DNA from: JBBQXY01 sp038209195
Lineage (GTDB): Bacteria > Chloroflexota > Ktedonobacteria > Ktedonobacterales > Ktedonobacteraceae
Reading direction: 5' to 3'
Assembly (NCBI GenBank): GCA_038209195.1
Contig: JBBQXY010000141.1
Coordinates: 1-15,536, forward strand
Length of the DNA stretch: 15,536 nucleotides
Shown: piece after piece, positions 13,989 through 15,536 of the stretch
Layout of the letters: the number at the start of each line of letters is the position of its first letter
How positions within the stretch are numbered: position 1 is the stretch's first letter
Notes under the pieces: generated by a model
What the model was told of the DNA's origin: nothing
Database searches by the model: none
Seen by the model: the letters and a program-made list of their open reading frames with translations, nothing else
Made by a program: the position numbers and the translations under genes

Positions 13989-14888
13989 ATGGAAACGCGT
14001 CAATTGGGGAAAACTGATATGCAGGTGAGCGTGCTGGGCTTTGGTGGAGTAGAGATAGATGGTGCATCGCTTGCAGATGTGGAGCAATTATTAGGCAGCG
14101 CACTCGACGCGGGTATCAATGTGATTGATACAGCCGAGTGTTATGGCGATAGCGAAGACTTAATTGGTCGAGCGGTAGCAAGCCGCCGGAGTGACTATTA
14201 CCTCTTCACTAAATGCGGTCACGCGGCTGGCGATGAACTACCCGATTATCCTGATTGGGACCCGCGCTTGCTTACAGCCAGCATTGAGCGCAGTCTACGA
14301 CGCCTGCGTACAGACCACGTTGATCTGCTCCAACTGCATAGTTGCTCGCTCGATGTCTTGCGTAAGGGCGACGTAATTAAGGTGTTAGAGAAGGCAAAAC
14401 GCGAAGGTAAGACACGCTATATCGGCTATAGTGGCGATAACGAAGATGCGCGCTACGCGATTCATACAGGTGTTTTTGATGCGCTGCAAACTTCTGTTAG
14501 CATCGCCGATCAACAAGAGATCGACTTTACCATACCCGCCGCTCGTGAGAAAGACATGGGCGTCATTGCCAAGCGACCCATTGCAGAGGCTGTCTGGCTG
14601 CGAGAGCATCTGGAGAAGAACGACTATGCTTACCCCTACTGGGAACGCCTCCAAACACTGAAATACGACTTTTTAGAAAGCGGTTCCGCAACTTCCATTG
14701 CGACGGCATTACGCTTCACTTTGAGCGTGCCCAGTGTGGACGTAGCCATTCTCGGCACCAGAAGTAGCGAGCATATGCGCCAAAACATCGCTATGCTAAA
14801 CGTGGGCAACCTCGCGGCAGATGAATTCAACGCTATTCGTGCGCTCTGGGAGCAGCGAGCCGATCAGCACTGGCTAGGCCAGGTGTAA
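13989..14888 (+). CDS. aldo/keto reductase
   Basis: 299 residues, TIM-barrel NADPH-dependent carbonyl reductase family. The catalytic tetrad is complete: Asp47 and Tyr52 in DTAECYG, Lys75 in FTKCG and His117 in LLQLHS. The opening METRQLGKTDMQVSVLGFGG and the later GYSGDN, VIAKRP and VAILGTRSSEHM (cofactor-binding loop) are typical of the YhdN/AKR11-13-like bacterial branch. GGAG lies 8 nt upstream of the ATG. The gene is monocistronic and convergent with the VOC-family gene 25 nt away. Aldehyde or ketone substrate unknown; a detoxification role would fit the VOC neighbour but is only a guess. Confidence 0.93.
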   Translation: METRQLGKTDMQVSVLGFGGVEIDGASLADVEQLLGSALDAGINVIDTAECYGDSEDLIGRAVASRRSDYYLFTKCGHAAGDELPDYPDWDPRLLTASIERSLRRLRTDHVDLLQLHSCSLDVLRKGDVIKVLEKAKREGKTRYIGYSGDNEDARYAIHTGVFDALQTSVSIADQQEIDFTIPAAREKDMGVIAKRPIAEAVWLREHLEKNDYAYPYWERLQTLKYDFLESGSATSIATALRFTLSVPSVDVAILGTRSSEHMRQNIAMLNVGNLAADEFNAIRALWEQRADQHWLGQV

Positions 14889-14913
14889 CTGTAAATCATT
14901 GCGCTAACTTGGT

Positions 14914-15318
14914 TTACACATCATAAGGAGTTGAGGCTGCATAGAGTTCCCACGCGATGCCATCGGGATCATAGAAGCTGATGTACTTGTCGTGGGTCTC
15001 TGGATCTTCCTCAACTCCATAGTTGCGTATACCTGCTGTGTCTAAATCCCGTTGCAGGTCTTCCAGGATACTCGCGTCTTCTACGACTAGAGCGAGATGG
15101 TCCAGGCCGACGCGAAACGGATCGAAGCGCGTATTGTTTGATGAGGGTGTATTGGAGCCATACAGTGCGAACAGCGTTCCATACATGTTAATTAACAGTG
15201 CTTCATCTATTTCCCTGACCAATTCACAACCAAGGGTGTCAACATAGAACTGTTTCGCCCGCGCTAGATTGGTAACTCTCAGACCTATATGGCTCAAGCC
15301 TTTAGCGTTCAATTTCAT
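14914..15318 (-). CDS. VOC-superfamily (glyoxalase / bleomycin-resistance fold) protein
   Basis: 134 residues from the ATG at 15318, chosen over an in-frame ATG at 15333 because AAAGG lies 7 nt before it while the outer start abuts repeat DNA and has no ribosome site. Paired beta-alpha-beta-beta-beta modules: LSHIGLRV (His10), LDHLALVVED (His74) and DPDGIAWELY (Glu124) supply a likely three-residue metal site. This fold serves glyoxalase I, ring-cleaving dioxygenases and antibiotic-binding proteins. The length is that of single-domain stand-alone members, and function cannot be assigned further. Its upstream region is made wholly of 94-bp tandem repeats, and no promoter is seen. Confidence 0.88.
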   Translation of the reverse strand: MKLNAKGLSHIGLRVTNLARAKQFYVDTLGCELVREIDEALLINMYGTLFALYGSNTPSSNNTRFDPFRVGLDHLALVVEDASILEDLQRDLDTAGIRNYGVEEDPETHDKYISFYDPDGIAWELYAASTPYDV

Positions 15319-15334
15319 TGTGGTTCCTTTCATC

Positions 15335-15528
15335 GCAGTTTGTCATTCTGAGTCCGCCCGGTTTGTCATTCTGAGGCCGCAGTAGCCGAAGCCCTCGAGC
15401 GAAGCGAAGGGCGAAGAATCTCTTCCTTGCAGTTTGTCATTCTGAGTCCGCCCGGTTTGTCATTCTGAGGCCGCAGTAGCCGAAGCCCTCGAGCGAAGCG
15501 AAGGGCGAAGAATCTCTTCCTTGCAGTT
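15335..15528. repeat. two perfect 94-bp tandem repeats plus the start of a third
   Basis: 15335-15428 and 15429-15522 are identical; the next six bases (GCAGTT) restart the unit before the sequence diverges. Each unit carries TGTCATTCTGAG twice (15341, 15364; 15435, 15458) and a CCCTCGAGCGAAGCGAAGGG hairpin, then GCGAAGAATCT. It lies directly upstream of the VOC gene. Confidence 0.92.
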
Positions 15529-15536
15529 CAAGCACT

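Noticed and set aside
14882..14925. Hairpin terminator between the aldo/keto reductase and VOC genes
   Set aside because: GTGTAA/TTACAC arms are only 6 bp with a loop of about 25 nt and no T-run.

Overview
This window (about 15.5 kb, mid-range GC) reads like accessory or peripheral chromosome of a soil bacterium. The best guess is Chloroflexota, class Ktedonobacteria. The guess rests on a giant TPR-CHAT protein, a zinc-ribbon/proline-rich/single-TM lipoprotein-like protein, an F420-type luciferase-family oxidoreductase next to a DinB-fold protein, and dispersed TGTCATTCTGAG repeats. No rRNA, tRNA, CRISPR array, transposase or phage gene was found, so the taxonomy is inference.

Left region (1-6550). 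A dimethylarginine dimethylaminohydrolase-like gene runs off the left edge on the minus strand. Behind it lies a perfect 31-bp inverted repeat with a 3-nt loop. Next comes a minus-strand pair, probably an operon: a small helical protein with a possible DNA-binding N-terminus, then a zinc-ribbon membrane-anchored protein. Divergent from this pair is the largest gene, a 1178-aa protein with nine tandem 46-residue TPR units and a C-terminal CHAT (caspase-like) protease domain with an intact His/Cys dyad. This is the most interesting gene here. It has no recognisable gasdermin, CRISPR or other effector partner inside the window.

Middle region (6551-9000). A PaaI-family thioesterase and a 14-TM drug-efflux MFS gene lie in tandem on the minus strand. 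The MFS gene is split by two separate 1-nt deletions; adding one base at each site restores a 507-codon frame with all family motifs. Each gene has its own strong promoter with a palindrome placed where a repressor could block it, suggesting regulated detoxification or efflux. No repressor gene is in view.

Right region (9000-15536). A collection of single enzyme genes follows: a D-2-hydroxyacid dehydrogenase (+), 3-methyladenine DNA glycosylase I (+), a DHFR/RibD-C-like reductase (-) that is AT-richer than its neighbours, a DinB-family protein and an LLM oxidoreductase as a minus-strand operon, an aldo/keto reductase (+) and a VOC/glyoxalase protein (-). Between them are repeats: a degenerate 20-22-bp array at 10891-11004, a 61-bp sequence duplicated at 70-bp period with paired GACATTTG-type boxes at 13659-13789, and two perfect 94-bp tandem units at the right edge.
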